Source: JANNWF01 sp041675805
Lineage (GTDB): Bacteria; Pseudomonadota; Gammaproteobacteria; Xanthomonadales; Xanthomonadaceae
Assembly (NCBI GenBank): GCA_041675805.1
Contig: JBAYTD010000007.1
Coordinates: 1-44,093, forward strand
Direction of reading: 5' to 3'
Length of the DNA: 44,093 nucleotides
The position numbers were made by a program, and so were the translations under genes. This document shows, one piece after another, positions 34,939 to 43,536 of this stretch (position 1 is its first letter; the number at the start of each line of letters is the position of its first letter). A model generated the notes under the pieces. The model saw nothing but the letters and a program-made list of their open reading frames with translations. It was not told the origin of the DNA and did no database searches.

Positions 34939-36175
34939 AGCGCAACGCCGCCGCCGGATCGGTGCGTGCGGCGCGCCAGGCCGGGTACAGGGTCGCCAGC
35001 ATGCACATGACGAAGGCGATCAGCGCGATGCGGCCGACATCGCCGTATTGCAGCAGGGTCGGCACGCCGGAAATGTAGTAGATGTCGGCCGGCATCAGTT
35101 CGAAACCGAACAGTTTCTCGATGCCGGCGACGACATGCGAAAGGTTGCGGGTCAGCGCGATGCCGCCGGCCACGCCGAGCGCGATGCCGATCATGCCGAT
35201 CAGTGTGCCCTGCACCACAAACACGCCCATCACCCCGCCCGGCGTCATGCCCAGGGTGCGCAGGATGGCGATGTCGGCCTGCTTGTCGGTGACCAGCATC
35301 ACCAGCGAGGACACCAGGTTGAAGGCGGCCACGGCGATGATCAGCGAGAGGATGATGAACATCACCGTCTTCTCGGTCTTGATGGCGCGGAAGAAGTTGG
35401 CGTGGTCGCGGGTCCAGTCGCGCACGCGGAAGGCTTCGCCCATGTTGTCGGCGAGGTCGCGTGCCACGTTCCAGGACTGGAACATGTCCGCCAGTTGCAG
35501 GCGCACGCCGGTCACGCTGTCACCCAGGCGCAGCAGCTTCTGCGCATCGCTCAGGTGGATCACGGCCAGACCGGCGTCGTACTCCTGCGCGCCGGCCTCG
35601 AACACGCCGACCACGGTGAAGCGGCGCATCTGCGGCAGCACGCCGACCGGCGTGGTGCGGAACTCGGGGACGAACACGGTGACCGCATCGCCGACTCGCG
35701 CGCCGAGGATCAGCGACAGCTCGCGGCCGAGCACGATGCCGAACTCGCCGGGGCGCAGGTCGTCCAGGCGGCCTTCGACCATCTTGGCGTCCAGTTCCGA
35801 CACCCGCGGCTCGGCCTGCGGCAACACGCCGCGCAGCAGCGCGCCCTGGGTCTGCCCGGCCTGCAGCATCGCCTCGCGCTCGACGTAGGGCGCGGCACCG
35901 AGCACGCGCGGATCGGCCTGCGCCATGTCCACCGCCCGCGCCCACTGCCCCAGCCGGCCATCGACGCCGCTGACGGTGGCGTGCGAAACCATGCCGAGGA
36001 TGCGCGCGCGCAATTCCTGCTCGAAGCCGTTCATCACCGAAATCACGGTGATCAGCGCGGTCACGCCGAGGGCGATGCCGAGCATGGAAACGGCGGAGAT
36101 GAAGGAGATGAATTGCGTTCGGCGTTTGGCGCGCGTGTAGCGCAGGCCGATGGCAAGCGGCAGCGGTTGGTACAT
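34931..36175 (-). CDS. lolC: Lipoprotein-releasing system permease LolC/LolE
   Basis: A 414-residue inner-membrane permease that extracts lipoproteins from the inner membrane. The N-terminus PLAIGLRYTRAKRRTQFISF precedes the first transmembrane helix (AVSMLGIALGVTALITVISV). A MacB-like periplasmic domain covers about residues 50-260, and the FtsX domain holds three more helices, with LRTLGMTPGGVMGVFVVQGT and the ending PAWRAARTDPAAALRYE. Only one permease gene is present with lolD, so it may form a homodimer (LolF-like) or pair with one encoded elsewhere. Confidence 0.94.
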   Translation of the reverse strand: MYQPLPLAIGLRYTRAKRRTQFISFISAVSMLGIALGVTALITVISVMNGFEQELRARILGMVSHATVSGVDGRLGQWARAVDMAQADPRVLGAAPYVEREAMLQAGQTQGALLRGVLPQAEPRVSELDAKMVEGRLDDLRPGEFGIVLGRELSLILGARVGDAVTVFVPEFRTTPVGVLPQMRRFTVVGVFEAGAQEYDAGLAVIHLSDAQKLLRLGDSVTGVRLQLADMFQSWNVARDLADNMGEAFRVRDWTRDHANFFRAIKTEKTVMFIILSLIIAVAAFNLVSSLVMLVTDKQADIAILRTLGMTPGGVMGVFVVQGTLIGMIGIALGVAGGIALTRNLSHVVAGIEKLFGFELMPADIYYISGVPTLLQYGDVGRIALIAFVMCMLATLYPAWRAARTDPAAALRYE

Positions 36176-36203
36176 GCTTGGGTCCGATTATCCGCCGCAG
36201 AGC

Positions 36204-36620
36204 TTACACGCTGGCATGGAGATGCGCGGTGCCGGCCAGGCGGCGGCGCAGTGCCTTGCGTTCAGCCGTGTCGAGCATGTCCGGCCAGAGCAGCAGTTCG
36301 ATCCGCCGCACCGGCGTGCGCAGACGCAGCACGGTCCACGGCCCGCTGGCCCGGCCGGCGAGCAGTTCGACGGCTTCCTCGCTGCCATCGGGCCAGTCCA
36401 GATGCCAGCCCTGGGTGCCATGACGCAGACGCAGCGGCAACGGGCGACGCAATTGCCGCCAGGTCCACAGCGCGGCCAGCGCACACAGCCCGAGGCCAAG
36501 CGGCAGGGGCGCGGCGCTGCGGACGACGGCGAGCGCGGCGAGGATCAGCAACAGGCCGCACAGCAGGCCGCGCAGGCGCGAGCGGCGCAGTGCCAGGCGC
36601 AGCGGCAAATCAGGGCGCAA
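36204..36620 (-). CDS. YgfX (CptA)-like membrane protein
   Basis: A 138-residue basic protein with two adjacent hydrophobic segments (LLCGLLLILAALAVVRSAAP and LPLGLGLCALAALW) and a soluble tail containing GTQGWHLDWPDG and TVLRLRTPVRRIELLLWPDM. Layout and position directly after sdhE fit YgfX, the enterobacterial partner of SdhE once described as the CptAB toxin-antitoxin; that toxin role is disputed. Its start overlaps sdhE by 11 bases. Sequence conservation is low in this family, so the call rests mostly on synteny. Confidence 0.72.
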   Translation of the reverse strand: MRPDLPLRLALRRSRLRGLLCGLLLILAALAVVRSAAPLPLGLGLCALAALWTWRQLRRPLPLRLRHGTQGWHLDWPDGSEEAVELLAGRASGPWTVLRLRTPVRRIELLLWPDMLDTAERKALRRRLAGTAHLHASV

Positions 36621-36864
36621 GCGAGACGATGCGTTTGAGCAGCGCGTCGAGGCGGGCGTCGGCGCAGGGCTCGCGGCCCATGCACCAGCGCCACAGGCGG
36701 TCGTCCTCGGTTTCCAGCAGGTGCTGGAAATCGGCGCGCTCGGCGGCGTCGGCCGTCGCCCAGCAGCGATCCAGATAGCGCAGCATCAGCAGGTCGAGCT
36801 CCTGCATGCCACGCCGGCAGCGCCAGCGCAGCCGACGCAGTTCGACCGCTTCAAGTTCGTCCAT
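36610..36864 (-). CDS. sdhE: FAD assembly factor SdhE
   Basis: An 84-residue helical protein that promotes covalent flavinylation of SdhA. The conserved RGxxE motif appears as RRGMQELDLLMLRYLDRCW with Arg18, Gly19 and Glu22, and a WRWCMGREPCADARLDALLK segment follows. It lies 10 bases after sdhB in the same operon as its target and overlaps ygfX, so assembly factor and enzyme are co-transcribed. Confidence 0.92.
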   Translation of the reverse strand: MDELEAVELRRLRWRCRRGMQELDLLMLRYLDRCWATADAAERADFQHLLETEDDRLWRWCMGREPCADARLDALLKRIVSLAP

Positions 36865-36874
36865 GCCGGCGGCG

Positions 36875-37663
36875 TCAGACCGAACGGCGCTGGATCATCA
36901 GCTTCTTGATCTCGGCGATCGCCTTGGCCGGGTTGAGGCCCTTCGGGCAGGTCCGGGTGCAGTTCATGATGGTGTGGCAGCGGTACAGGCGGAACGGGTC
37001 TTCCAGTTCGTCCAGCCGGCTGCCGGTGTCCTCGTCGCGCGAGTCGATGATCCAGCGGTAGGCCTGCAGCAGAATCGCCGGGCCGAGGTAGCGCTCGCCG
37101 TTCCACCAGTAGCTCGGGCAGGCGGTCGAGCAGCAGGCGCAGAGGATGCACTCGTACAGGCCGTCGAGCTTCTTGCGCTCGGCCGGCGATTGCAGACGCT
37201 CGCGGTCCGGCGGCGGCGCGCTCTGCGTGCGCAGCCAGGGACGGATCGAGGCGTACTGGGCGTAGAAATGGGTCAGGTCCGGCACCAGGTCCTTGACCAC
37301 CTCCATGTGCGGCAAGGGATAGACCGGCACCTCGTCCTTCTTGCAATCCTCGATGGCGCGGGTGCAGGCCAGGGTGTTGCTGCCGTCGATGTTCATCGCG
37401 CAGGAACCGCAGATGCCCTCGCGGCAGGAACGACGGAAGGTCAGCGTCGGGTCGATCTCGTTCTTGATCTTGATCAGCGCGTCCAGAACCATCGGCCCGC
37501 AACTGCCCAGATCGACTTCGTAGGTATCCACGCGCGGATTGCCGCCATCGTCCGGGTTCCAGCGATAGACCTTGAAGGTGCGCACCTTGCCCTTGGCATC
37601 CTTGACCGGGAAATGCCTGCCCTTGTGGATCTTCGAGTGCTTGGGGAGAGTGAGTTCGGCCAT
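36875..37663 (-). CDS. sdhB: Succinate dehydrogenase iron-sulfur subunit SdhB
   Basis: A 262-residue electron-transfer subunit of complex II. The [2Fe-2S] ligands are Cys80, Cys85, Cys88 and Cys100 (CREGICGSCAMN plus the following CTRAIEDC). The C-terminal part has CILCACCSTACPSYW and CHTIMNCTRTCPKGLNP, which bind the [4Fe-4S] and [3Fe-4S] clusters. The start lies 109 bases after sdhA, a gap filled by an inverted repeat element. Its three clusters make it a likely client of the SUF system encoded at 13980-19490. Confidence 0.96.
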   Translation of the reverse strand: MAELTLPKHSKIHKGRHFPVKDAKGKVRTFKVYRWNPDDGGNPRVDTYEVDLGSCGPMVLDALIKIKNEIDPTLTFRRSCREGICGSCAMNIDGSNTLACTRAIEDCKKDEVPVYPLPHMEVVKDLVPDLTHFYAQYASIRPWLRTQSAPPPDRERLQSPAERKKLDGLYECILCACCSTACPSYWWNGERYLGPAILLQAYRWIIDSRDEDTGSRLDELEDPFRLYRCHTIMNCTRTCPKGLNPAKAIAEIKKLMIQRRSV

Positions 37664-37672
37664 TGTTTTGAT

Positions 37673-37769
37673 CCGGGAATGGGGAATGGAGAATGGGGAA
37701 TCGGGTGTGGAGTCCGGGCGGGCGGCGGTGCCGCTTCACGATTCCCGATTCCCCATTCCCGATTCCCGG
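37673..37769. repeat. Inverted GGGAATGGGGAATCGG repeat element between sdhA and sdhB
   Basis: Two arms of about 31-33 bases face each other: 37673-37705 reads in GGGAAT/GGGGAAT units and 37739-37769 reads as their reverse complement (GATTCCCGATTCCCCATTCC and on), separated by 33 bases. As RNA it can fold into a long imperfect hairpin between the two cistrons. A single-arm copy lies at 34901-34934 in lolD. The composition and arrangement fit a REP-like dispersed repeat. Confidence 0.85.
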
Positions 37770-37772
37770 CTC

Positions 37773-39563
37773 TCAATACGTCCGCGCCTTCGGCGGTACC
37801 ACTTCGACGTCGCTGGTGAGGGTGTGCATGTGTACCGGGCGGTAATCCAGGCGGGTGGAGCCGTCCGGGTCGACCCAGCACAGGGTGTGCTTGTGCCAGT
37901 TTTCGTCATCGCGCTCGGCGTAGTCCTCGCGGGCGTGGGCACCACGGGATTCCTTGCGGTTTTCCGCCGACACCATGGTCGCCACGGCCTGGCCGAGCAG
38001 GTTTTGCAGCTCCAGCGTCTCGATCAGGTCGGAGTTCCAGATCAGCGAGCGGTCGGTGATGCCGACATCGGCGAAGGAGGCGTGCACCTCGCGGATTTTC
38101 TCCACGCCGGCGGCCAGCGTGGCACCGGTGCGGAACACCGCAGCGTGCGCCTGCATGGTGCGCTGCATGTGGTCGCGGATGCGCGCGGTGGGCAGTTCGC
38201 CCTTGGCGTAGCGCAGCGCGTCGAGGCGTGCCAGCGCGGCGTCGCAGGCCGAGGCCGGCAGCGACTTGTGCGCCGTGCCGGGCTTGATCGTCGCCGCGCA
38301 ACGATTGGCCACGGCGCGACCGAACACGACCAGGTCGAGCAGCGAGTTGGAGCCGAGCCGGTTGGCACCGTGCACCGACACGCAGGCTGCCTCGCCGATG
38401 GCGTACAGGCCGGGCACGACGTGGTCGGGGTTGCCGTCCTTCAGCGTCACCACCTCGCCGTGGTAGTTGGTTTGCAGGCCGCCCATGTTGTAGTGGACGG
38501 TCGGCAGCACCGGGATCGGCTGCTTGGCGACATCGACGCCGGCGAAGATCTTGGCGCTCTCGGCGATGCCGGGCAGTTTCTCGTTGATGACTTCCGGGCC
38601 GAGGTGCATCAGGTTCAGGTGGATGTGGTCGGCGTGCTCGCCGACGCCACGGCCTTCGTTGATCTCGATGGTCATCGACCGCGACACCACGTCGCGCGAG
38701 GCCAGGTCCTTGGCGTTGGGCGCGTAGCGCTCCATGAAGCGCTCGCCCTTGGAATTGGTCAGGTAGCCGCCTTCGCCGCGCACGCCCTCGGTGATCAGGC
38801 AGCCGGCACCGTAGATGCCGGTGGGATGGAACTGCACGAACTCCATGTCCTGCAACGGCAGGCCGGCGCGCAGCGCCATGCCGCCGCCGTCGCCGGTGCA
38901 GGTGTGCGCCGAGGTGCAGGAGAAGTAGGCGCGGCCGTAGCCGCCGGTGGCCAGCACCACGCCGTGGGCGCGGAACAGGTGCAGCTCGCCGCTCGCCATG
39001 TCCAGCGCCAGCACGCCACGGCAGACGCCTTCCTCGTCCATGATCAGATCAAGGGCGAAGTACTCGATGAAGAACTCGGCCTGGTGCGCCAGCGACTGCT
39101 GGTACAGCGTGTGCAGCATGGCGTGGCCGGTGCGGTCGGCGGCGGCGCAGGTGCGCTGCGCGGTGCCCTTGCCGTAATGCGTGGTCATGCCGCCGAACGG
39201 GCGCTGGTAGATCTTGCCTTCCTCGGTGCGCGAGAACGGCACGCCGTAGTGCTCGAGTTCGATCACTGCGGCCGGCGCTTCCTTGCACATGTACTCGATG
39301 GCGTCCTGGTCGCCCAGCCAGTCCGAGCCCTTGATGGTGTCGTAGAAGTGGAAGCGCCAGTCGTCCTCGCCCATGTTGCCGAGCGCGGCGGAGATGCCGC
39401 CCTGCGCCGCGACGGTGTGCGAACGGGTCGGGAATACCTTGGACAGGCATGCCGTCTTGAAGCCTTTCTCGGCCAGGCCGAAGGTGGCGCGCAGGCCGGC
39501 ACCGCCGGCGCCGACGACGATCATGTCGTACTTGTGTTCGGTGATCTTGTAAGCGGTGGACAT
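37773..39563 (-). CDS. sdhA: Succinate dehydrogenase flavoprotein subunit SdhA
   Basis: A 596-residue subunit that oxidises succinate to fumarate with covalently bound FAD. The Rossmann motif is GAGGAGLRA (residues about 18-26), the FAD-attachment histidine is His49 in FPTRSHTVAAQGGISAALGN, and the active-site segments FVQFHPTGIYGAGCLITEGV and RGEGGYLTN are intact, as is the C-terminal NRLGSNSLLDLVVFGR. It starts four bases after sdhD. The repeat element begins only four bases beyond its stop. Confidence 0.97.
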   Translation of the reverse strand: MSTAYKITEHKYDMIVVGAGGAGLRATFGLAEKGFKTACLSKVFPTRSHTVAAQGGISAALGNMGEDDWRFHFYDTIKGSDWLGDQDAIEYMCKEAPAAVIELEHYGVPFSRTEEGKIYQRPFGGMTTHYGKGTAQRTCAAADRTGHAMLHTLYQQSLAHQAEFFIEYFALDLIMDEEGVCRGVLALDMASGELHLFRAHGVVLATGGYGRAYFSCTSAHTCTGDGGGMALRAGLPLQDMEFVQFHPTGIYGAGCLITEGVRGEGGYLTNSKGERFMERYAPNAKDLASRDVVSRSMTIEINEGRGVGEHADHIHLNLMHLGPEVINEKLPGIAESAKIFAGVDVAKQPIPVLPTVHYNMGGLQTNYHGEVVTLKDGNPDHVVPGLYAIGEAACVSVHGANRLGSNSLLDLVVFGRAVANRCAATIKPGTAHKSLPASACDAALARLDALRYAKGELPTARIRDHMQRTMQAHAAVFRTGATLAAGVEKIREVHASFADVGITDRSLIWNSDLIETLELQNLLGQAVATMVSAENRKESRGAHAREDYAERDDENWHKHTLCWVDPDGSTRLDYRPVHMHTLTSDVEVVPPKARTY

Positions 39564-39567
39564 GCGA

Positions 39568-39948
39568 TTAACCCGTGAACGCGAGACGGCCGATGGCGAC
39601 GAGCGCCACCAGGATGGCCAGCAGGGTGGCGAAGCGGACCAGCACCTGCAGCGTGACTTCGAGCCAGCGGGCGTGGATGTAGTCCTCGATGACGACCTGG
39701 AGTCCGAGTTGCGCGTGCCAAAACAGCGCGATGGAGAACGCCGCCATCAGGACCGCGTTGAAGGGCTGCCCGAGGGTCAGGCGGACCGTGCCGTGGTCGG
39801 CAGCGGCCAGGCCGAGCAGCAGCCAGACGAAATACAGCGCCAGCGGGATCAGGGCGATGGCGGTCAGCCGCTGCACCCACCAGTGGTGCGTGCCGTCCTT
39901 GGCCGAACCCAGCCCGCGCACGCGGGCCAAAGGCGTCTTCAGGCTCAT
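39568..39948 (-). CDS. sdhD: Succinate dehydrogenase membrane anchor SdhD
   Basis: A 126-residue membrane anchor with three hydrophobic helices (LTAIALIPLALYFVWLLLGL; VLMAAFSIALFWHAQLGLQV; LVRFATLLAILVALVAIGRL). The heme b ligand region is HAQLGLQVVIEDYIHARW and the N-terminus KTPLARVRGLGSAKDGTHHW is typical. The ATG at 39948 overlaps the sdhC end by four bases. An open frame extends upstream but is antisense or out of frame with sdhC. Confidence 0.94.
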   Translation of the reverse strand: MSLKTPLARVRGLGSAKDGTHHWWVQRLTAIALIPLALYFVWLLLGLAAADHGTVRLTLGQPFNAVLMAAFSIALFWHAQLGLQVVIEDYIHARWLEVTLQVLVRFATLLAILVALVAIGRLAFTG

Positions 39949-40346
39949 GCAACACCTCCCCGGCCGGCGACGGCCAGCAGCGCGGTCAGGATCACGGTCA
40001 GCACCAGCACCGTCCAGCCGCTGCGATAGGCGGGCTTGAGCTCCAGCCACCAGCCGGCGTCCCAGACCATGTGGCGGATGCCGTTGAGCAGGTGGTAGAT
40101 CAGCGCCGCCGCGAAGGCGTAAAGCGCGATGCAGCCGGGCGTGCTGGCGAGTGCATCGCGAAAGTATCCGTAGAGGACACCATCGCCCGCGACCGCGTGC
40201 AGCCAGAGGACGAAGCCGAACGCGCCAAGGCCCAGCACGATGCCGGTAACGCGATGCAGGAAGGAGGTGACGGAGGTGAGCTGGAAGCGGTAGTGCGTCC
40301 CCAGCATGAAGGGGGACAGCGGTCGCTGCGGCTTGGTGGTGGACAC
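39945..40346 (-). CDS. sdhC: Succinate dehydrogenase cytochrome b556 subunit SdhC
   Basis: A 133-residue anchor if started at GTG 40346, giving the family-typical beginning MSTTKPQRPLSPFMLGTHYR. A GAGGG ribosome binding site sits upstream at ideal distance. Further in-frame ATG codons at 40370 and 40403 would add up to 19 residues without conserved sequence. Three hydrophobic helices follow, and SVTSFLHRVTGIVLGLG holds the conserved SxxHRxTG quinone and heme motif, with HLLNGIRHMVWDAGWW later. It is coupled to sdhD. Confidence 0.92.
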   Translation of the reverse strand: MSTTKPQRPLSPFMLGTHYRFQLTSVTSFLHRVTGIVLGLGAFGFVLWLHAVAGDGVLYGYFRDALASTPGCIALYAFAAALIYHLLNGIRHMVWDAGWWLELKPAYRSGWTVLVLTVILTALLAVAGRGGVA

Positions 40347-40530
40347 GCAAAGGCCCTCGGCGGAAGGCATCCAGGGGGATGCCGGACAATCCTGCCGCCG
40401 CAACGTCTGTCACGTTTCAGTCCGATCGACGCCAGCCGGGCAGGCCGACAGGTGTCCATCCACGATGGCCGGCACAGCGCCGGACACCGGACTCGCCCAC
40501 GAATCGTCGGGCGGTTCCTGCGACATCTCG

Positions 40531-40698
40531 CTAGAAGTCGATGCAGCGGCCGTTCTTTTCCCAGTCCCCGTAGCGAGTCGGCTCCGGGCCTTCCCGGCCG
40601 CCGATTTCGCGTTGGGGCGCGGGTGCGGGCGGCGGTGGCGTCGTCGCGTTCCCCGAATCCTTGCCTGTTTCTGGCTGAGAGTGCTCTTGGCCTATCAT
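40531..40698 (-). CDS. DUF1674 / SDHAF4-like succinate dehydrogenase assembly factor
   Basis: A 55-residue protein starting at ATG 40698 and ending TAG at 40531. After a Pro- and Ala-rich linker (TTPPPPAPAPQR) it has the family hallmark EIGGREGPEPTRYGDWEKNG with the terminal RCIDF, matching DUF1674 proteins, the bacterial relatives of mitochondrial SDHAF4. SDHAF4 binds FAD-loaded SdhA and protects it during complex II assembly. It lies upstream of sdhC on the same strand, so it may open the sdh operon. It is the tail of a much longer open frame whose upstream part is only antisense to ygfZ. Confidence 0.88.
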   Translation of the reverse strand: MIGQEHSQPETGKDSGNATTPPPPAPAPQREIGGREGPEPTRYGDWEKNGRCIDF

Positions 40699-40761
40699 GC
40701 CGCCGTCCCCACTGTGCGCCCAATGATACGCCGCAGCACGCCCCACAGGCCAGCCTTGACG

Positions 40762-41637
40762 ATGACCGAAGCTTCCCCCGCCACCGCGATGACCCGCCTG
40801 GACGGCTGGCAAACGTTGCAGGCACAGGGCCGCGACGCTGCGGATTTCCTGCAACGGCAGACGATGAACGACATCGCCGCGCTGCGCGCGCCGGGCGACT
40901 GGCAATGGAGCGGCCTGCTCAACGCCAAGGGCCGCGTGCAGGCGCTGTTCGCCGTGTTGCGCCGCGACGAGGAGACCTTCTGGCTGATCTGTCCCGACGC
41001 GCCCACCAGCGACTTGGCGACGCTGCTGCGCGGCGTGATGTTCCGCAGCAAACTGGTCCTGTCGGAGCCGGCGATCACGCCCGCCGGATGCTGGCTGGAG
41101 GCCGCGCTGGACACGCCGACGCCAACAGCGCAGATCGACGCCGCGACGACGCGACTGCCGCTGCCGGCGCTGTCGGGCAGCCGCCGGCTGCTGCTGGCCG
41201 CCGCTCCGTCCGCGCTGCCCGTCGACCTCGACGCCGAGGCGCAGGCGCGCTGGCGCTACGAGGATCTGTGCGCCGGCCTGCCACGCCTGTCGCCGGCGCA
41301 GCGCGACGCCTGGACGCCGCACATGCTCTCGCTCGACGCACTGTCCGCCTTCAGTCTCGGGAAGGGCTGCTATCCCGGCCAGGAAATCGTCGCCCGCACG
41401 CATTACCTCGGCCGTGCCCGGCGGCGGCTGTTCCGCCTGCATGCGTCGGAGCCGATCAACGAGAACGCCGCCGTGCAGGACGCCGATGGTCGCGATCAGG
41501 GTCGCGTCGTCGCCGCCGCTTCCTGGGCCGGACGCCACGTCGCCCTGGCCGTGCTGCCCGAGGACGCCGCCGCGACGGCCGGGCTGGTCGTGGACGGCAT
41601 CGCCGTCGATGTCCAATCGCACGCAGCCGCCGACTGA
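40762..41637 (+). CDS. ygfZ: Folate-binding YgfZ protein
   Basis: A 291-residue member of the aminomethyltransferase-like fold needed for full activity of some iron-sulfur enzymes. The signature KGCYPGQEIVARTHYLG (Lys201 to Gly217) with conserved Cys203 is perfect, and the early segment GRDAADFLQRQTMNDIAALR fits. The ATG at 40762 gives the usual length. It diverges from the SDHAF4-like gene across 63 bases, in a region rich in iron-sulfur and complex II genes. Family members use tetrahydrofolate. Confidence 0.93.
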   Translation: MTEASPATAMTRLDGWQTLQAQGRDAADFLQRQTMNDIAALRAPGDWQWSGLLNAKGRVQALFAVLRRDEETFWLICPDAPTSDLATLLRGVMFRSKLVLSEPAITPAGCWLEAALDTPTPTAQIDAATTRLPLPALSGSRRLLLAAAPSALPVDLDAEAQARWRYEDLCAGLPRLSPAQRDAWTPHMLSLDALSAFSLGKGCYPGQEIVARTHYLGRARRRLFRLHASEPINENAAVQDADGRDQGRVVAAASWAGRHVALAVLPEDAAATAGLVVDGIAVDVQSHAAAD

Positions 41638-41724
41638 ACGCGCGCACCGTCCGCTGTCTTCGTGCATTGGCGTCGAGCCGCGTTTTCTGGTATTCCGGAG
41701 TCCGTTCCAGGAGGGGGACCATCC

Positions 41725-42579
41725 ATGCACCATCCGGCATCCGCGCTGCAACGCAGCATGTTCGTCCTGACGACGGCCCTGGCCATCGCCGCTCCCGTCG
41801 CCGCAGAGCAATACACCTTCGGCGTGGAGCCGTCCTTCCCGCCCGAGCAGGCGCAGGAGGTCTACAAGCCGCTGCTCGATTACCTGCAACAGCAGACCGG
41901 CCACGAGTTCACGCTGGAGATCGCGCGCAACTACCACTTCCACTGGCGCGAGCTGCGGCAGAACGCCAAGGTGGACTTCGTCTTCGAGGAAGCGCACTTC
42001 GTCGACTATCGCGCCCAGCGTTTCGGCTTCCAGCCGCTGGTGCGGACCGGCAATCCGAGCATCTACACCCTGCTGGCCTCGGAAGAGTTTGCCGACGGCG
42101 ACAAGAACTCGCTGATCGGCCGGCGCATCGTCTCCATGCCGGCACCCAGCCTCGGCTTTGCCGTGCTGGTGGAGATCTACGCCAATCCGATCTCGCAGCC
42201 GGAATTCCTCTCCGACGCGCGCTCCTGGCACGACGGCGTGCAGATGGTGTTCGGCGGTGATGCCGAGGCGGCGATGGTGCCCGACTTCATCGCCCAGCTT
42301 TACCCCAACCTGATCGCGATGACGCACTCCAATGCTTTTCCCGGCAAGGCGGTGTCGGCGGCACCGACGGTGCCCGAGGCAGTCCGCAAGGCGGTCACCG
42401 AAGCCCTGCTCGGCCTGCACGAAGCGCCGGAATCCTACGCCGCGCTGTCGGAGATTTCGGTGGTCCGCTTCGACCCCGCCATCGCCAGCGATTATCGCGG
42501 TGCCGAGGACATGCTGAAGAACTTCTACGGCTACGTTGCGCTGAGCAAGCCGGACGGCGAGGAGACGCCGGAAGAATGA
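41725..42579 (+). CDS. Secreted PhnD-family substrate-binding protein
   Basis: A 284-residue periplasmic protein with a signal peptide (about residues 1-27, ending APVAAEQ). It has the phosphonate/phosphate-binding fold: YTFGVEPSFPPEQAQEVYKP, LLDYLQQQTGHEFTLEIARN, DFVFEEAHFVDYRAQRFGFQ and a late SLGFAVLVEIYANP. No ABC permease or ATPase gene is near, so it may deliver ligand to a distant transporter or a sensor. AGGAGGGGG at 41709-41717 precedes the ATG. It is convergent with cbpA, 13 bases between the stops. Confidence 0.88.
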   Translation: MHHPASALQRSMFVLTTALAIAAPVAAEQYTFGVEPSFPPEQAQEVYKPLLDYLQQQTGHEFTLEIARNYHFHWRELRQNAKVDFVFEEAHFVDYRAQRFGFQPLVRTGNPSIYTLLASEEFADGDKNSLIGRRIVSMPAPSLGFAVLVEIYANPISQPEFLSDARSWHDGVQMVFGGDAEAAMVPDFIAQLYPNLIAMTHSNAFPGKAVSAAPTVPEAVRKAVTEALLGLHEAPESYAALSEISVVRFDPAIASDYRGAEDMLKNFYGYVALSKPDGEETPEE

Positions 42580-42592
42580 CGGCGCAGCGCCC

Positions 42593-43471
42593 TCAGGGAC
42601 GGCGCGGATCGAAGCGGAACGTCTCGGCCATTTGCCGATAAAGATTTTCCTGCGCCGGCGTCTGCGCCGGTGGCACGCGGATCACCAGTTCGACGACCTG
42701 ATCGCCATCGGCCTGCCCGGCAGCGCCCGGCAGGCCGCGCCCGCGCAGGCGCAGGCGCTTGCCGCCGTCGGAACCGGCCGGCACCCGCACGTTGACCTCG
42801 CCGGCCAGGGTCGGCACGGCGATTTCCGCGCCCAGCGCGGCTTCCCACGGCGTCACCGCCAGCGCATGGATGACGTTGCGCCCTTCGACGCGAAAGCGCG
42901 GATCGGCGCGATAGCCGATCTCCAGACGCAGGTCGCGACCCTGCCGGCCCTGGCCGGCGAGGCGAATCTGCTGGCCCGGCTGGATGCCCTTGGGAATCTT
43001 CACGTCCAGCGTGCGCTCGCCGATGCGCACGCGCTGGGCACCGCCGTGATAGGCGGTTTCCAGGTCGATTTCGATCTGCGCGACGTCATCGGGCGGGCGT
43101 CGCTCGGGGCCGGCACCGCGCGCCCGGGCGCGACCGAACAGCGACTCGAAGAAATCGCTGAAGCCGCCGCCCTCGCCGCCCTCGCCGAAATCGAACTCGA
43201 AGCCGCCCGGATGCTGGAAGCCGCCCGGCGGCTGGTACTCCTGTCCGGCCCGGTAGCCGCGCGCGCGCAACTGGTCGTAGGCGGCACGACGCTGCGGATC
43301 CCGCAGCGCCTCGTAGGCCTCGTTGATGCCCTTGAAACGGTCCTCGGCACCGGCCTCCTTGCTGACGTCGGGATGGTATTTGCGGGCCAGCCGGCGGTAG
43401 GCGGTCTTGATGTCCGCCTCGCTGGCATCGGGCTTCACGCCGAGCGTGTCGTAATAGTCCTTGAACTGCAT
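42593..43471 (-). CDS. cbpA: Curved-DNA-binding J-domain protein CbpA
   Basis: A 292-residue DnaJ-class co-chaperone. The J-domain spans residues about 1-70 with the HPD motif at 33-35, a Gly/Phe-rich segment (GFQHPGGFEFDFGEGGEGGG) follows, and the two C-terminal domains hold VRIGERTLDVKIPKGIQPGQ and LRGRGLPGAAGQADGDQVVE. There is no zinc-finger domain, which separates it from DnaJ. It lies 65 bases after the hsp20 gene and is probably co-transcribed from the heat-shock promoter upstream. Confidence 0.93.
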   Translation of the reverse strand: MQFKDYYDTLGVKPDASEADIKTAYRRLARKYHPDVSKEAGAEDRFKGINEAYEALRDPQRRAAYDQLRARGYRAGQEYQPPGGFQHPGGFEFDFGEGGEGGGFSDFFESLFGRARARGAGPERRPPDDVAQIEIDLETAYHGGAQRVRIGERTLDVKIPKGIQPGQQIRLAGQGRQGRDLRLEIGYRADPRFRVEGRNVIHALAVTPWEAALGAEIAVPTLAGEVNVRVPAGSDGGKRLRLRGRGLPGAAGQADGDQVVELVIRVPPAQTPAQENLYRQMAETFRFDPRRP

Positions 43472-43536
43472 GGGCGCTGGAAGGTGGGCGATGGGTCAGC
43501 CGCGCCCATGACGGGCGCGGCCTTGGATGGCGACGA

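Noticed and set aside
36204..36864. sdhE-ygfX as a CptAB toxin-antitoxin system
   Set aside because: SdhE has the RGxxE flavinylation motif and lies in the sdh operon; the toxin-antitoxin interpretation is not supported by this context.
40699..42420. Upstream part of a long minus-strand open frame
   Set aside because: It is antisense to ygfZ and the PhnD-family gene; only the last 55 codons, from ATG 40698, show a real protein family.
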